From JBHIDJ01 sp046760105 (GTDB lineage: Bacteria > Pseudomonadota > Gammaproteobacteria > Acidiferrobacterales > SPGG2), in the NCBI GenBank assembly GCA_046760105.1, contig JBHIDJ010000062.1, forward strand, positions 1 through 16,550: a DNA stretch of 16,550 nt, in the 5' to 3' direction. The translations under genes and the position numbers were made by a program. Shown here piece by piece: positions 5,777 to 13,928 of this stretch. The notes beneath the pieces were generated by a model. The model did no database searches, had not been told where the DNA came from, and saw nothing but the letters and a program-made list of their open reading frames with translations. Position 1 is the stretch's first letter. Every line of letters begins with the position of its first letter.

Positions 5777-7378
5777 ATGGCAGAGCAAATGGTTACTGAC
5801 AGATCGAACAGCACAATGGAAGTAAGCACACACCTGAGTGACTATCTCGCTGTTTTGCGCCGGCGAAAGGTACAGTTGTTAGTACCTGCCGTGGTGATCT
5901 TTCTCGCCAGCGTAGCGCTGGCGTTCGCGATTCCGCCTCTCTATCGGTCGACAGCAACCATTATCACCGAGCAACTGGAAATTCCCCAAGACCTTGTGGG
6001 TACCACGATTACCGAGTTTGCTAACGAGCGCTTCCAGATTATCAGCCAGCGCATCCTTAGTCACAACAATCTCTGGCAGATCATTGAAAAATTGGACCTC
6101 TATCCACACAGGCGGAAGACCGACGATAGGGAAGAGGTTGTTGCGCATATGCGTCGCAACATTAAGGTGAAAACAGAAACTACAACCAAAGATGCGCGTA
6201 GCGGCGAATCAACGCAGGCCTCGATCGCCTTCAATTTATCATTTTATGCCCACGATCCAGAGGTTGCGCAAAGGACCGCTAAAGAGCTCGTCGCCCTGTA
6301 TCTCAGTGAAAATCTCAAGACCAGAGAAAAGAAGGTCGACATTACTTCGAGCCTCCTGGCTCAGGAGGAAAGGAAAGTCGGGGAGCACGTTTCGGACCTG
6401 GAGGCAAAGCTCGCCGTTTACAAAGAAAAACATTCCGGCCGCCTTCCAGAACTCATGGGCGTGAATCTGGCGCAAGTGGATCGCATTGAGAGGGAATTGG
6501 AAGAGACAGAACGGCAGATCTTTGCGTTTGAGGAGCGCAAGATCTACTTGCAGTCGCAGTTGGCCCAACTCCAGCCCAACATTGGCACCGATCCATCTGT
6601 ACGACTGCGAGAGGTGCAAACACGCTATCTCAGTGCGTCCGCGTTATATGCTCCCGACCACCCAGACGTGGTGAAGATGCGTCGCGAGATTGAATTGCTC
6701 AAGAAAGAAGTTGGCGGTGTGGACCAAGCAACTGAAATCAGTCAGCAATTGATCACGACTCGTGCCCAACTCGCGCAGGCCCGAAAGAAATACTCAGACA
6801 AGCATCCGGACGTTGTCAGATTAAGGAACGCAGTAGCCAGTCTAGAGGAAGCCTTGCGCAATACTGCCCAAGCACCACAGAGCGTTGTGTCCACAAAGCC
6901 GGATAATCCTGCCTACATTGCGGTGAAGACCGAACTGGATGCGGTTAGACTCAGTCTAAAGACAGCGCAGCAGAAGCGCGGTCGGGTCAAAGCGAAACGA
7001 GCCGACTACGAGCGCCGGCTTGCCGAGATGCCCCGGGTAGAACAGACGGGGCGCGCGCTTACGCGAGAGCATGCGGATGCGGTCAGGAAACACGACGAAA
7101 TAAGGCAAAGACTGATGGAGGCGGAGCTCAAAGCGCAACTCGAATGGGAGCAGGAGGGGGAGCGTTATTCGTTACTGCAGTCCCCCGGACGCCCACGCAA
7201 GCCGTCGAGAAATCGCCCAGCGATTCTGTTTCTAGGGTTACTGCTATCATTGGGCGTCGGCATAGGCTATGCGAGCTGGGCGGAATACATGGATCGCACG
7301 GTGCGCGGAACCAAGAGCGTTCGCGCCGCGCTCGGGGCGCCGCCGCTGGGGGTAATTCCATACATCCAGACTGAGTAA
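5777..7378 (+). CDS. Wzz/GNVR-type polysaccharide chain-length determinant protein (EpsF/XrtA-locus type)
   Basis: A 533-residue inner-membrane polysaccharide co-polymerase that sets chain length and pairs with the tyrosine kinase encoded next. It has a cytoplasmic N-terminus with LSDYLAVLRRRK, membrane segment 1 at about 34-54, the Wzz domain (PLYRSTATIITEQ, residues 54-66), a long coiled coil at about 185-460 rich in E, K, R and Q, a GNVR-like stretch near 417-435 (EMPRVEQTGRALTREHA), and membrane segment 2 at about 481-500. The C-terminus is short and has no kinase domain. The coiled coil carries a repeated motif, YAPDHPDVVKMR (291-302) and YSDKHPDVVRLR (339-350). The start at 5777 has a good ribosome site (GAGGT about seven bases upstream). 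Confidence 0.88.
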   Translation: MAEQMVTDRSNSTMEVSTHLSDYLAVLRRRKVQLLVPAVVIFLASVALAFAIPPLYRSTATIITEQLEIPQDLVGTTITEFANERFQIISQRILSHNNLWQIIEKLDLYPHRRKTDDREEVVAHMRRNIKVKTETTTKDARSGESTQASIAFNLSFYAHDPEVAQRTAKELVALYLSENLKTREKKVDITSSLLAQEERKVGEHVSDLEAKLAVYKEKHSGRLPELMGVNLAQVDRIERELEETERQIFAFEERKIYLQSQLAQLQPNIGTDPSVRLREVQTRYLSASALYAPDHPDVVKMRREIELLKKEVGGVDQATEISQQLITTRAQLAQARKKYSDKHPDVVRLRNAVASLEEALRNTAQAPQSVVSTKPDNPAYIAVKTELDAVRLSLKTAQQKRGRVKAKRADYERRLAEMPRVEQTGRALTREHADAVRKHDEIRQRLMEAELKAQLEWEQEGERYSLLQSPGRPRKPSRNRPAILFLGLLLSLGVGIGYASWAEYMDRTVRGTKSVRAALGAPPLGVIPYIQTE

Positions 7379-7575
7379 CATCCGTCCCCTCAGCCGCGTC
7401 GCCCATAACACATCACCGGCGCATAGGCAAGATACATAAACAACTTTTTTGCCTGCCGCCGTACTACTGGATCATTTTCCTCAGATGCCCTACTATTCAG
7501 GCGTTTGCGGGGGGCACAGCACCCAGGGCTACCTGGATGAACAGGGATAGTCATCGTCTGCCATAAGGTTTGTGT

Positions 7576-7611
7576 CCGTACGTTTTTCGTTGGCTTTCCC
7601 GCTAGGTACGG
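7576..7611 (+). promoter_or_regulatory. inverted repeat over the kinase ribosome binding site
   Basis: CCGTAC at 7576-7581 is complementary to GTACGG at 7606-7611, the latter touching the AGG (7604-7606) that serves the start at 7615. In mRNA a 6-bp stem with a 24-base loop could mask the ribosome site. The stem is short and may be chance. The rest of the 236-bp gap between chain-length and kinase genes (7379-7614) shows no gene I can support. Confidence 0.2.
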
Positions 7612-7614
7612 GCT

Positions 7615-8418
7615 ATGGAGCGCATTACCAAGGCAATCGAAAGAGCACGCGGCGGACGCCGTACCGGCATATCACGCCGACGGCAGGCCATACCCACCGA
7701 GATTACCTATAAAGAAACGCGTACGGCGCCTCTTTACCCCGGGTGGCTGCGGCAAAATCGCATCATTACCCCAGACGACACCCCACACAGTAAGGCTCGG
7801 CATGTTGAGGCTTACAAGGTGCTGCGAACCCGGGTATCGCAGCGAATGCGGCAGAATGGGTGGTCAACATTAGCGATCACCAGTCCGGGTCAGAACGAGG
7901 GCAAGACTTTAACGGCGATCAACCTGAGCATAAGCCTCGCCATGGAGGCGAATCATACGGTATTACTCGTTGACGCCGATTTACGTAGACCCACCATTCA
8001 TACCTATCTCGGCCTCGAAGTGGGGCTGGGCTTGAGCGATCACCTTTTGGAGAACACACCCTTTGAACAAATACTTGTTCACCCAGATCTCCGTCGATTG
8101 GTGGTTGTACCGGGTGGTACACCAATCGCAGAATCTTCGGAAACGCTTTCCGCTCCGAAGATGCGAAGGTTGGTGCAAGAGCTGAAAACCCGCTACGCGT
8201 CACGTCTGGTGATCTTCGATTTGCCGCCACTGCTTAACATGGACGATGCGCTCGCGTTTGCACCGTATGTCGATGCAGTCCTGCTCGTCATACAAGAGGG
8301 ACAAACATTGCAGGAAGAGGCCGCGCAGGCCGTGGCACTGCTACAGAGTGCAAACGCCAATCTACTTGGAACCGTACTGAATAAATCAGTGGAATCAACC
8401 ACACGCTATGGTTACTAG
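7615..8418 (+). CDS. BY-type tyrosine kinase of the EPS chain-length system (EpsG/CpsD-like)
   Basis: A 267-residue cytoplasmic bacterial tyrosine kinase that partners the Wzz protein encoded just upstream. The N-terminus MERITKAIERAR is the typical first helix of the EPS autokinase family, which fixes the start; an AGG lies eight bases before it. The kinase domain begins with HVEAYKVLRTRV (about 63-74). Walker A is TSPGQNEGKT (89-98), Walker A' VLLVDADLRRP (117-127), Walker B VIFDLPP (199-205). Two points are odd: the P-loop reads GQNEGKT where most relatives have a glycine in the third place (GxGEGKT), and the C-terminus ends TRYGY with only two tyrosines, much less than the usual autophosphorylated cluster. 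Still, all catalytic aspartates are present. Confidence 0.88.
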   Translation: MERITKAIERARGGRRTGISRRRQAIPTEITYKETRTAPLYPGWLRQNRIITPDDTPHSKARHVEAYKVLRTRVSQRMRQNGWSTLAITSPGQNEGKTLTAINLSISLAMEANHTVLLVDADLRRPTIHTYLGLEVGLGLSDHLLENTPFEQILVHPDLRRLVVVPGGTPIAESSETLSAPKMRRLVQELKTRYASRLVIFDLPPLLNMDDALAFAPYVDAVLLVIQEGQTLQEEAAQAVALLQSANANLLGTVLNKSVESTTRYGY

Positions 8419-8537
8419 GCAATGATCGGAGGGTGTCAAACTCTGGTGTCCCACTATCTGTTAGACGCGTCGCCATTCAACCGTAACACGCCGAACCGCC
8501 TGTAGTCAGAACGCGCACTTACGAGGATGTAATAAAG

Positions 8538-9452
8538 ATGTACGAAGAATTCTACGGGTTTAGGAAAAAACCGTTTTCCCTGCTTCCCGACCCCGACTTC
8601 TTGTTCCTGAGTAGGAAGCATCGACTTGCATTGACGATGCTACAGTACGGCATAATGAACCAGGCGGGCTTTACTGTTATTACGGGCGAAATCGGCTCCG
8701 GAAAAACCACCCTCGTCCGACACTTATTGAACGAGCTCGGACACGATGTGACAGTAGGCCTGGTCTCCAATACCCACCGTTCTTTTGGTGAATTGCTGCA
8801 ATGGGTGTTGTTAGCGTTTAACCTCGAGTACCACGGGAAGCAAAAAGTCGAGCTGTACCAAACGCTTGCCGATTTCCTTATACAGGAGTTCGACAAGAGT
8901 CGCCGCACGATTCTTATCATCGACGAAGCACAGAATCTGGGGGTCGAAGCGCTCGAAGAGTTGCGAATGCTCTCAAATATAAATGTCGACAGCGATCAGA
9001 TCCTACAGTTAGTCCTGGTGGGTCAACCCAATCTACGAGAGATGCTTATGCTTCCTGAGTTGCAGCAGTTCGCGCAACGCATCGCCTCCGAGTACCACTT
9101 GGAGCGTCTGGATGTCGAAGAGACCTGGCAATACATTCGGCATCGCTTGACTGTAGCGGGTGGTGATCCCGGACTGTTTGATATCAAAGCATGTGCAACC
9201 GTCCACTACTACACTCAGGGGACGCCAAGGCTAATTAACGTGCTCTGTGACACAACACTGGTCTGTGGCTTCGCGGATCAAACGACGAAAATTGATGTTG
9301 AACTTATTTGCGAAGTGATCCGCGATAGAGCGGTGGGTGGTATTTTTCCTGTGACAGAACAGAAAAGCGAGACCCTAACTTATCCAGCCCACGATATCCA
9401 GGCCGCCAAAAAAACTCCAAGGAAATATGCGCGCAAACAAAAAAGCGCTTGA
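8538..9452 (+). CDS. ExeA-like AAA ATPase, XrtA/PEP-CTERM EPS-locus subfamily
   Basis: A 304-residue AAA ATPase of the ExeA/GspA-like type that is found beside the chain-length and kinase genes in XrtA-type EPS loci. The N-terminus MYEEFYGFRKKPFSLLPDP is diagnostic. Walker A is TGEIGSGKTT (49-58), Walker B ILIIDEAQNL (125-134), and an arginine-finger region follows (QFAQRIASEYHLERL). The part after about residue 190 is the usual helical domain ending near 270; the last 30 residues are basic and low in complexity. Its function in EPS export is not known; energising assembly of export parts is a guess. A GAGG lies about 12 bases before the start, further than ideal. It closes the export/control block and is followed by a hairpin. 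Confidence 0.88.
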   Translation: MYEEFYGFRKKPFSLLPDPDFLFLSRKHRLALTMLQYGIMNQAGFTVITGEIGSGKTTLVRHLLNELGHDVTVGLVSNTHRSFGELLQWVLLAFNLEYHGKQKVELYQTLADFLIQEFDKSRRTILIIDEAQNLGVEALEELRMLSNINVDSDQILQLVLVGQPNLREMLMLPELQQFAQRIASEYHLERLDVEETWQYIRHRLTVAGGDPGLFDIKACATVHYYTQGTPRLINVLCDTTLVCGFADQTTKIDVELICEVIRDRAVGGIFPVTEQKSETLTYPAHDIQAAKKTPRKYARKQKSA

Positions 9453-9461
9453 CAAAAAAGA

Positions 9462-9486
9462 GAGCGAGATCGGGTTCTGATCGCTC
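9462..9486 (+). terminator. hairpin after the ATPase gene, possible terminator
   Basis: GAGCGAGATC (9462-9471) pairs with GATCGCTC (9479-9486), leaving a two-base bulge in the 5' arm and a seven-base loop. It begins ten bases after the ATPase stop, where a terminator of the 3471-9452 block would be expected. The following sequence (GCCTTTAC) has only three T, so an intrinsic terminator would be weak. Confidence 0.4.
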
Positions 9487-9539
9487 GCCTTTACAGATAT
9501 AGTAATTCGACTTACCGAACAGTTGCTGTGTAGACCTAG

Positions 9540-9722
9540 ATAGCCTTACTAGTTCGATTCCTTGCCGCCGATGACGACTCAGTTCCCGGATTGCACCTCG
9601 TGAACTCGGCGCATATCGTAAACGCCACCTTGAACGTAAACGAGACGGCTTGGCTCGCTGAGCGTGTCGCACAGATGCTCCAGTCGCGAGTGCCTCGGTC
9701 TGGACCTATCTCTCATCCCTGA
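9540..9722 (+). pseudogene. possible gene remnant, C-terminal fragment
   Basis: An open frame of 60 codons without a good start follows TAG at 9537 and ends with TGA at 9720-9722. Its translation contains FLAADDDSVPGLHLVNSAH and IVNATLNVNETAWLAERVA, which looks like true protein, with a codon pattern rich in G at the first position. From memory, the VNSAxIVNxTLNVNET type of ending resembles the C-terminus of FAD-dependent amine-oxidase-like proteins, but I cannot verify this. It overlaps the end of the minus-strand glycosyltransferase gene by 17 bases. It may be the tail of a gene lost by deletion, or chance. Confidence 0.3.
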
Positions 9723-10992
9723 GTTCAATTCTGACTAGTTGGCCTAGTGTGAAGGCCATCCACAACGCGAGTATCGGGACGATGACCGAAAACATCCGTG
9801 GAGCCGCTGAAACCAACGAGCTGCCTCCAAAGGATATGAGGTAGAAACAGGCGAGGGCGTGGATTTCCCAAGGCATGCGCCTCCACCGCATCCAGACGGG
9901 ATAAACGCATAGAACGGCGATAACGACCAGGAACATATTCGGCAAGAGATAGAAGAATGTCGACGGTTTTTGCTTCGTATAGGAATAGGGATAGCTGAAC
10001 AATATGCGTCCGATATTCGAGACCCAGTTCGCCAGATATTTCACAGGATGTTCGCGGATGTTGGTAATGGCACGCTCCCTGAACAGCGGATCCTTGTCGA
10101 CTCTAGACAGTCCTTCGAGGTTCGCATGAAACTCACCGTGGTCCTTGGCCAGCTCGGGGACCTCGCGCACATCGCGCTCACTAAACGAACTTCCGTACTC
10201 ATTCTCGTAAGGGGTGGACATCCAATAAAGAGCATGCCCACCCTCGCTTGCCCAATAGAACACCCTCCCTGTCACGGAGTAGGTATAGAGAAGATAGGGA
10301 AGACAGAAGAGCAACGCCAAACCGCAGATCCATGCGCTCTTTCTGAATGGGTCTGCCTTCGTCCAGAAATAGAAGCCAAGGGCAATGATAAGCGCAGTCG
10401 AAATGACATACCCGAAGAAAACCTTGGTAAGCGCTAGATACCCTAAGTATAGGGCTGCCAGCAAAAGCTGGGTTCTGGCGCTGCTGCGATCGCGCTGCGC
10501 CCGGCAAAAGTGATAGGCAAAACCGCAGATCAAGAAGAAGGTGAGCGTCTCCGTGGCCAGCTGAGGCACGTGCAGGAGCATAGGCGGATATAGACCGAGA
10601 AAGAGCGAAGCCCAGAAGGCCGGCTGCGCATCGATATACGTCCTGAGTGTAGCGTGAAAATACAGCACACCGAGAAGCATAAATGCCACGTTAAACAGCT
10701 GCGCGATCAACCATGGAAGCTGAAATGCAACGACGGGAAGGATAACAAGCGGATAGCCTGGACCATTCGTCAGGTCAGGCATGTCTCTAGGCGTGTAGAA
10801 GCCATGTGATAGATTTTCCGCAAACTGTATATAACGAAACGCGTCGGAGTTTCCGTAGGAAAAGTCGGGGACTGCGAGGACCAGACCAACGTACAGGACT
10901 AGGAGTGCAACGAGCTTGGTCCTATAGTTCACGATCTTTAGAACCAAGTTGTGCCGTTCAGGGTAGCATCTGCGAGACCTTCGCTGCCGCAA
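9706..10992 (-). CDS. GT-C membrane glycosyltransferase (ArnT/PMT-like, GT39-type)
   Basis: A polytopic inner-membrane protein of the GT-C fold with around ten hydrophobic segments. The first periplasmic loop holds the expected acidic site, YGNSDAFRYIQFAENLSHG (about 46-64), and then GPGYPLVILP; a second acidic residue lies in LATETLTFFL. Such enzymes take sugar from a polyprenyl-phosphate donor and transfer it on the periplasmic side, so it may decorate the exported polymer or lipid A. The longest frame begins with a TTG at 10992 and has a basic, unmatched leader of about 20 residues; a TTG at 10947 or GTG at 10932 may be the real start. It is on the strand opposite to its neighbours, which makes it a separate transcription unit and perhaps a later insertion into the locus. 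Precise donor and acceptor are unknown. Confidence 0.75.
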   Translation of the reverse strand: MRQRRSRRCYPERHNLVLKIVNYRTKLVALLVLYVGLVLAVPDFSYGNSDAFRYIQFAENLSHGFYTPRDMPDLTNGPGYPLVILPVVAFQLPWLIAQLFNVAFMLLGVLYFHATLRTYIDAQPAFWASLFLGLYPPMLLHVPQLATETLTFFLICGFAYHFCRAQRDRSSARTQLLLAALYLGYLALTKVFFGYVISTALIIALGFYFWTKADPFRKSAWICGLALLFCLPYLLYTYSVTGRVFYWASEGGHALYWMSTPYENEYGSSFSERDVREVPELAKDHGEFHANLEGLSRVDKDPLFRERAITNIREHPVKYLANWVSNIGRILFSYPYSYTKQKPSTFFYLLPNMFLVVIAVLCVYPVWMRWRRMPWEIHALACFYLISFGGSSLVSAAPRMFSVIVPILALWMAFTLGQLVRIELRDER

Positions 10993-11111
10993 GACTACGC
11001 GCGCGCGGTTATGGCTGTCAAGCTCACGTCTCCCAGGGGGTACTGGGGATGAGCGATTTTTTGGGTGTACCGAGCTACCAAGAGCCGATACTTTGCGCTA
11101 CGGTACGTATC

Positions 11112-11117
11112 TATAAT
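11112..11117 (+). promoter_or_regulatory. perfect -10 hexamer upstream of the Wzy-family gene
   Basis: TATAAT lies in an A+T-rich stretch between the divergent glycosyltransferase and the Wzy-family gene. The matching -35 place (around 11089-11094, TACTTT) is poor, so an activator or another start would be required. It would leave a leader of about 100 bases. Confidence 0.3.
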
Positions 11118-11227
11118 AATTTATTGCTTATATCCGGCGATTGACAGCACAATTAGACTTCGCCTGGAGAATACTTGTCTTAGATCACTTGTGTAGTGAA
11201 ATGCACGCGTTTAGCCGAGGGGTTTAA

Positions 11228-12535
11228 TTGAAAAGAGTAATACTAGTCAGCTTAATCGTGGTCTTAATGGCGGCCGAAACGCTCGGCGTAAAACTAAGCC
11301 TCGCTCCCGGCTTGAGTGTCAAGAATGCGTATCTCTACGTGATTTTGCTCATCCTGATCATCGAAGCCGCTATGAGAAAGGGTGAGGGGCAGATCGAACT
11401 AAAGAACGTCCATATCCCATTCATTGCGCTGCTTTCTTATGCAACGCTTTCCTGGTTTGTTCTTAGTCTGCTTCAGGTGTACCCGGCGTATGGGATGTAT
11501 GAATATCTGATCGCTCTAAAGTCAGGCTTGATCGACCACTACCTCGTATTTTTGGTCTTCTTTTACGGCGTCAGATCGACAAGAGACGCGCTTTGGGTCG
11601 TGAAGTATATGCTGGGGATTGTGGTGCTAAGCAATATTATAACGCTGGTTGACGTGTACGACATTCCGGATCTCGGACTAATCCATGAAAGGCCAGATGG
11701 CAGGGTGAGTGGGCCGCTCGGTGAGTCTAATCAATATGCTGCGTTCCTAATCCTGTTTCTCCCTGGCATCGCAGTAGCGAGCTGGAAAGCACTCGGACTC
11801 AAACGCGTGGTTCATTTCCTAGGGCTCTTGGCAAGTCTTGGGGTCCTGGTATTGACGATGTCCCGAGGTGCGATCGTAGGTTTAACAGCTGGTAGCGTAC
11901 TGGGGACGTTTTATCTAAGCCATTTCCTTCGTCCCGGACAGTATGTAAAGACCGCGATAGCGGTAACAGCTTTGACAGCAATCACGCTAATCGCTATAGG
12001 CTACCAATATTCGGACCTCTTGTATGCCCGCTTCATCGAACAGAGCAGTGTCGCAAGTATTGAAACCGCCAGCACTGGGCGGAGCGAAATTTGGAGCGGG
12101 ATGTTGTCAAAGCAGCTGGAGGTGCCAATAACCTTTATCGTGGGATATGGCTGGGACACTTATACCATGATGCGCAGGATGGGTGAGTTTGTAGATGCGC
12201 CCCATAATGTCTATCTCCATTATTTGTTTACCTTGGGAATAATAGGACTCGCATTATTTTTGACCGTGGTAATCAACATTATGCGGGTGACGAAAAAAGC
12301 GATAGCTATGACCGACGAGTTCACACGTGTTCAACTGATGGCATTTGTTTTTGGTTTTTTATCGCTTTTGATAGCCATATCCTTCGTAGATCTCTACGAT
12401 CCTTGGCCTTTTGTGTGGGCCTATACGGGTCTGATGATGCGAGTCGCTATCGGGGCGTCCGCTGAGCAACCGTCGATCAATACGCGTAGCGAGATACACG
12501 ATTTTTCCGGTACTCATAGCGTGTTACCCAGATGA
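11228..12535 (+). CDS. O-antigen polymerase/ligase family membrane protein (Wzy_C domain)
   Basis: A 435-residue polytopic membrane protein of the Wzy/WaaL/O-antigen ligase superfamily, which joins lipid-linked glycan on the periplasmic side. About ten to eleven hydrophobic segments are visible. Family marks include SGPLGESNQYAAFLILFLPG (161-180), TMSRGAIVGL (210-219, the end of the Wzy_C core), the loop TGRSEIW (283-289), GYGWDTY and HNVYLHYLFTLGIIG (326-340), whose histidine is a common functional residue. Start is TTG at 11228 with a strong ribosome site (GAGGGG five bases before). Sequence alone does not tell polymerase from ligase; next to a flippase and a Wzz protein, a polymerase is likely. 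Its stop overlaps by four bases (ATGA) the beginning of a short open frame. Confidence 0.85.
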   Translation: MKRVILVSLIVVLMAAETLGVKLSLAPGLSVKNAYLYVILLILIIEAAMRKGEGQIELKNVHIPFIALLSYATLSWFVLSLLQVYPAYGMYEYLIALKSGLIDHYLVFLVFFYGVRSTRDALWVVKYMLGIVVLSNIITLVDVYDIPDLGLIHERPDGRVSGPLGESNQYAAFLILFLPGIAVASWKALGLKRVVHFLGLLASLGVLVLTMSRGAIVGLTAGSVLGTFYLSHFLRPGQYVKTAIAVTALTAITLIAIGYQYSDLLYARFIEQSSVASIETASTGRSEIWSGMLSKQLEVPITFIVGYGWDTYTMMRRMGEFVDAPHNVYLHYLFTLGIIGLALFLTVVINIMRVTKKAIAMTDEFTRVQLMAFVFGFLSLLIAISFVDLYDPWPFVWAYTGLMMRVAIGASAEQPSINTRSEIHDFSGTHSVLPR

Positions 12536-12630
12536 CAGGCACTAGATTAGCTATCGTATACTTGGATAACGTAAATTCTGATTCTCCCAGACCAGATTAT
12601 TTCTCTTATTGGTACCGGCACACTAGATAA
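12532..12630 (+). pseudogene. short ATGA-coupled frame, possible truncated gene start
   Basis: An ATG overlaps the stop of the Wzy-family gene in the sequence ATGA, the usual arrangement for coupled genes. It encodes 32 residues beginning MTGTRLAIVYLDNV, then NSDSPRPDYFSYWYRH, which resembles the beginning of a Rossmann-type enzyme such as a glycosyltransferase. TAA ends it at 12628, just before a run of seven T. A second open frame, shifted by one base (12575-12778, with KDATAKLLYGIFLLNN), goes on through the gap. So this could be a frameshifted and decayed gene. I cannot identify a family; a small real protein or chance are alternatives. Confidence 0.3.
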
Positions 12631-12842
12631 TTTTTTTATAAAGGACGCGACCGCAAAACTATTGTATGGTATTTTCCTCCTTAACAATCCGTCAAAAATA
12701 TCTTGCTACCGTTTAATAAGTAAATCCGCCACGTATAAAATTGGCGAGCGATCAATAGCCATACCCGCCTTTCGATGAAAGACAATGGACAACTGACTCT
12801 GCGCCCCCGTTTAGTCATTGCGTAACGTGGTATATTGTTATC
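12631..12842. other. A+T-rich gap before the GNAT gene
   Basis: Besides the shifted open frame that ends with TGA at 12776-12778, this gap has no gene I can support. Just before the GNAT start is TATATT (about 12830), a possible -10 element without a good -35. Confidence 0.35.
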
Positions 12843-13928
12843 ATGCAGATTCAATGGGTAACCCAATTCACAGACTTTGTGCCACTCGAGACGGAATGGA
12901 ACACCCTCTTGCAGAACAGCGCCGTAAACACGTTATTTCTGAGACACGAATGGCTTCGGATTTGGTGGGAAGCGTATGGGAGCGGGGCGCAACTGCGGAT
13001 ATTGGTAGTCCGCAAAGATCAAAAAATCATCGCAATTGTTCCCCTAATGTTACAACGGACGTCACTCCGACACGTACCCGTAAGAATGCTGCAGTTCATG
13101 TCAAACGATGTTACCCCCAGGTCATTTTTCATATTACACCCGGAACACTCCACCGCCCTCGAGACCATAATCGGGGCCATTTGTGATAGGTCACAAGAGT
13201 GGGACATAATGAAGCTCACGGATATTCCCACAGATGTGAGCAATCACGATACGCTGCTCCAAGTTCTTTCTAGTGCCGGCCTGCCGTATGACGTCCGTCA
13301 GTCACGCTTATCGCCTTATATAGGACTAGCTGAAGATTTTGACACGTACTTTGCCGGGCGTTCCGCAAATACTCGCTCCCGCCTTCGACGCGCCTGGAAG
13401 AAGATAAATGCACACGGACAGGTGACCATAAAGAAAATGACCAAACACTCCGAGGTTATCAATGCTGTTGACACAGCATTTGACATCTCCTCCAAGAGCT
13501 GGAAGGCAGATATCGACACTGATATGGGGGGAACAAAGGCGTCGCGACAGTTCTATAAATCGCTTTCTGAAACAGGGAGCAGAAAGGAGTGGATAATACT
13601 TTGGATCCTCTACTTGGATGGGGAACCCGCCGCAATGCAATATCACGTCGTTTACCGACAGCATGCCTACTTGTTAAGGACGGACTTTGACAAGAGGTTT
13701 GCGGATCTGTCGGCAGGTGCGGCGTTGGAGTTACAGATTCTTAAGGATTATTTCGATTCAGACCTAGTTGAATACGATCTATGTGGTGCCGATTATACAT
13801 ACAAGTTGAAGTTGACAAGCTTGATACGTTCGCATAGCACTATCGAGATTTTTAATCATCGGATGCCCTCGCGTTTGCTATTTGTCGCAAAGCGATACAT
13901 CCTCCCCCGCATTGGTGTCTCGGGGTAA
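12843..13928 (+). CDS. CelD/BcsL (FemAB-like) GNAT-family acyltransferase
   Basis: A 361-residue protein of the GNAT superfamily related to CelD/BcsL and the FemAB-like proteins of XrtA loci (Acetyltransf_6). The N-terminal half has the typical entry LQNSAVNTLFLRHEWLRIWW (residues 23-42) followed by strand LRILVVRKDQKIIAIVPLML. The C-terminal GNAT half has LYLDGEPAAMQYHVVY (256-271) and DFDKRFADLSAGAALELQIL (281-300), then VEYDLCGADYTYK. The family transfers acyl or amino-acyl groups to sugars or cell-wall parts; in EPS loci it probably acylates a sugar of the repeat unit in the cytoplasm. The ATG at 12843 lacks a good ribosome site but fits the domain start. It pairs with the deacetylase-family gene that follows. 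Confidence 0.78.
   Translation: MQIQWVTQFTDFVPLETEWNTLLQNSAVNTLFLRHEWLRIWWEAYGSGAQLRILVVRKDQKIIAIVPLMLQRTSLRHVPVRMLQFMSNDVTPRSFFILHPEHSTALETIIGAICDRSQEWDIMKLTDIPTDVSNHDTLLQVLSSAGLPYDVRQSRLSPYIGLAEDFDTYFAGRSANTRSRLRRAWKKINAHGQVTIKKMTKHSEVINAVDTAFDISSKSWKADIDTDMGGTKASRQFYKSLSETGSRKEWIILWILYLDGEPAAMQYHVVYRQHAYLLRTDFDKRFADLSAGAALELQILKDYFDSDLVEYDLCGADYTYKLKLTSLIRSHSTIEIFNHRMPSRLLFVAKRYILPRIGVSG

Noticed and set aside
7486..7551. 21-codon frame with ATG in the gap before the kinase
   Set aside because: No ribosome site and no resemblance to any peptide; too short to support.
10806..11144. Plus-strand open frame of 112 codons overlapping the start of the GT-C gene
   Set aside because: Mostly opposite to the clear membrane-protein frame; its tail (from ATG 11049) encodes 31 residues without recognisable features.
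11141..11172. TTGACA at 11141-11146 as a promoter of the Wzy-family gene
   Set aside because: At 17 bp the -10 position reads CTGGAG; the next fitting hexamer (GAGAAT) is 20 bp away, too far for a normal promoter.
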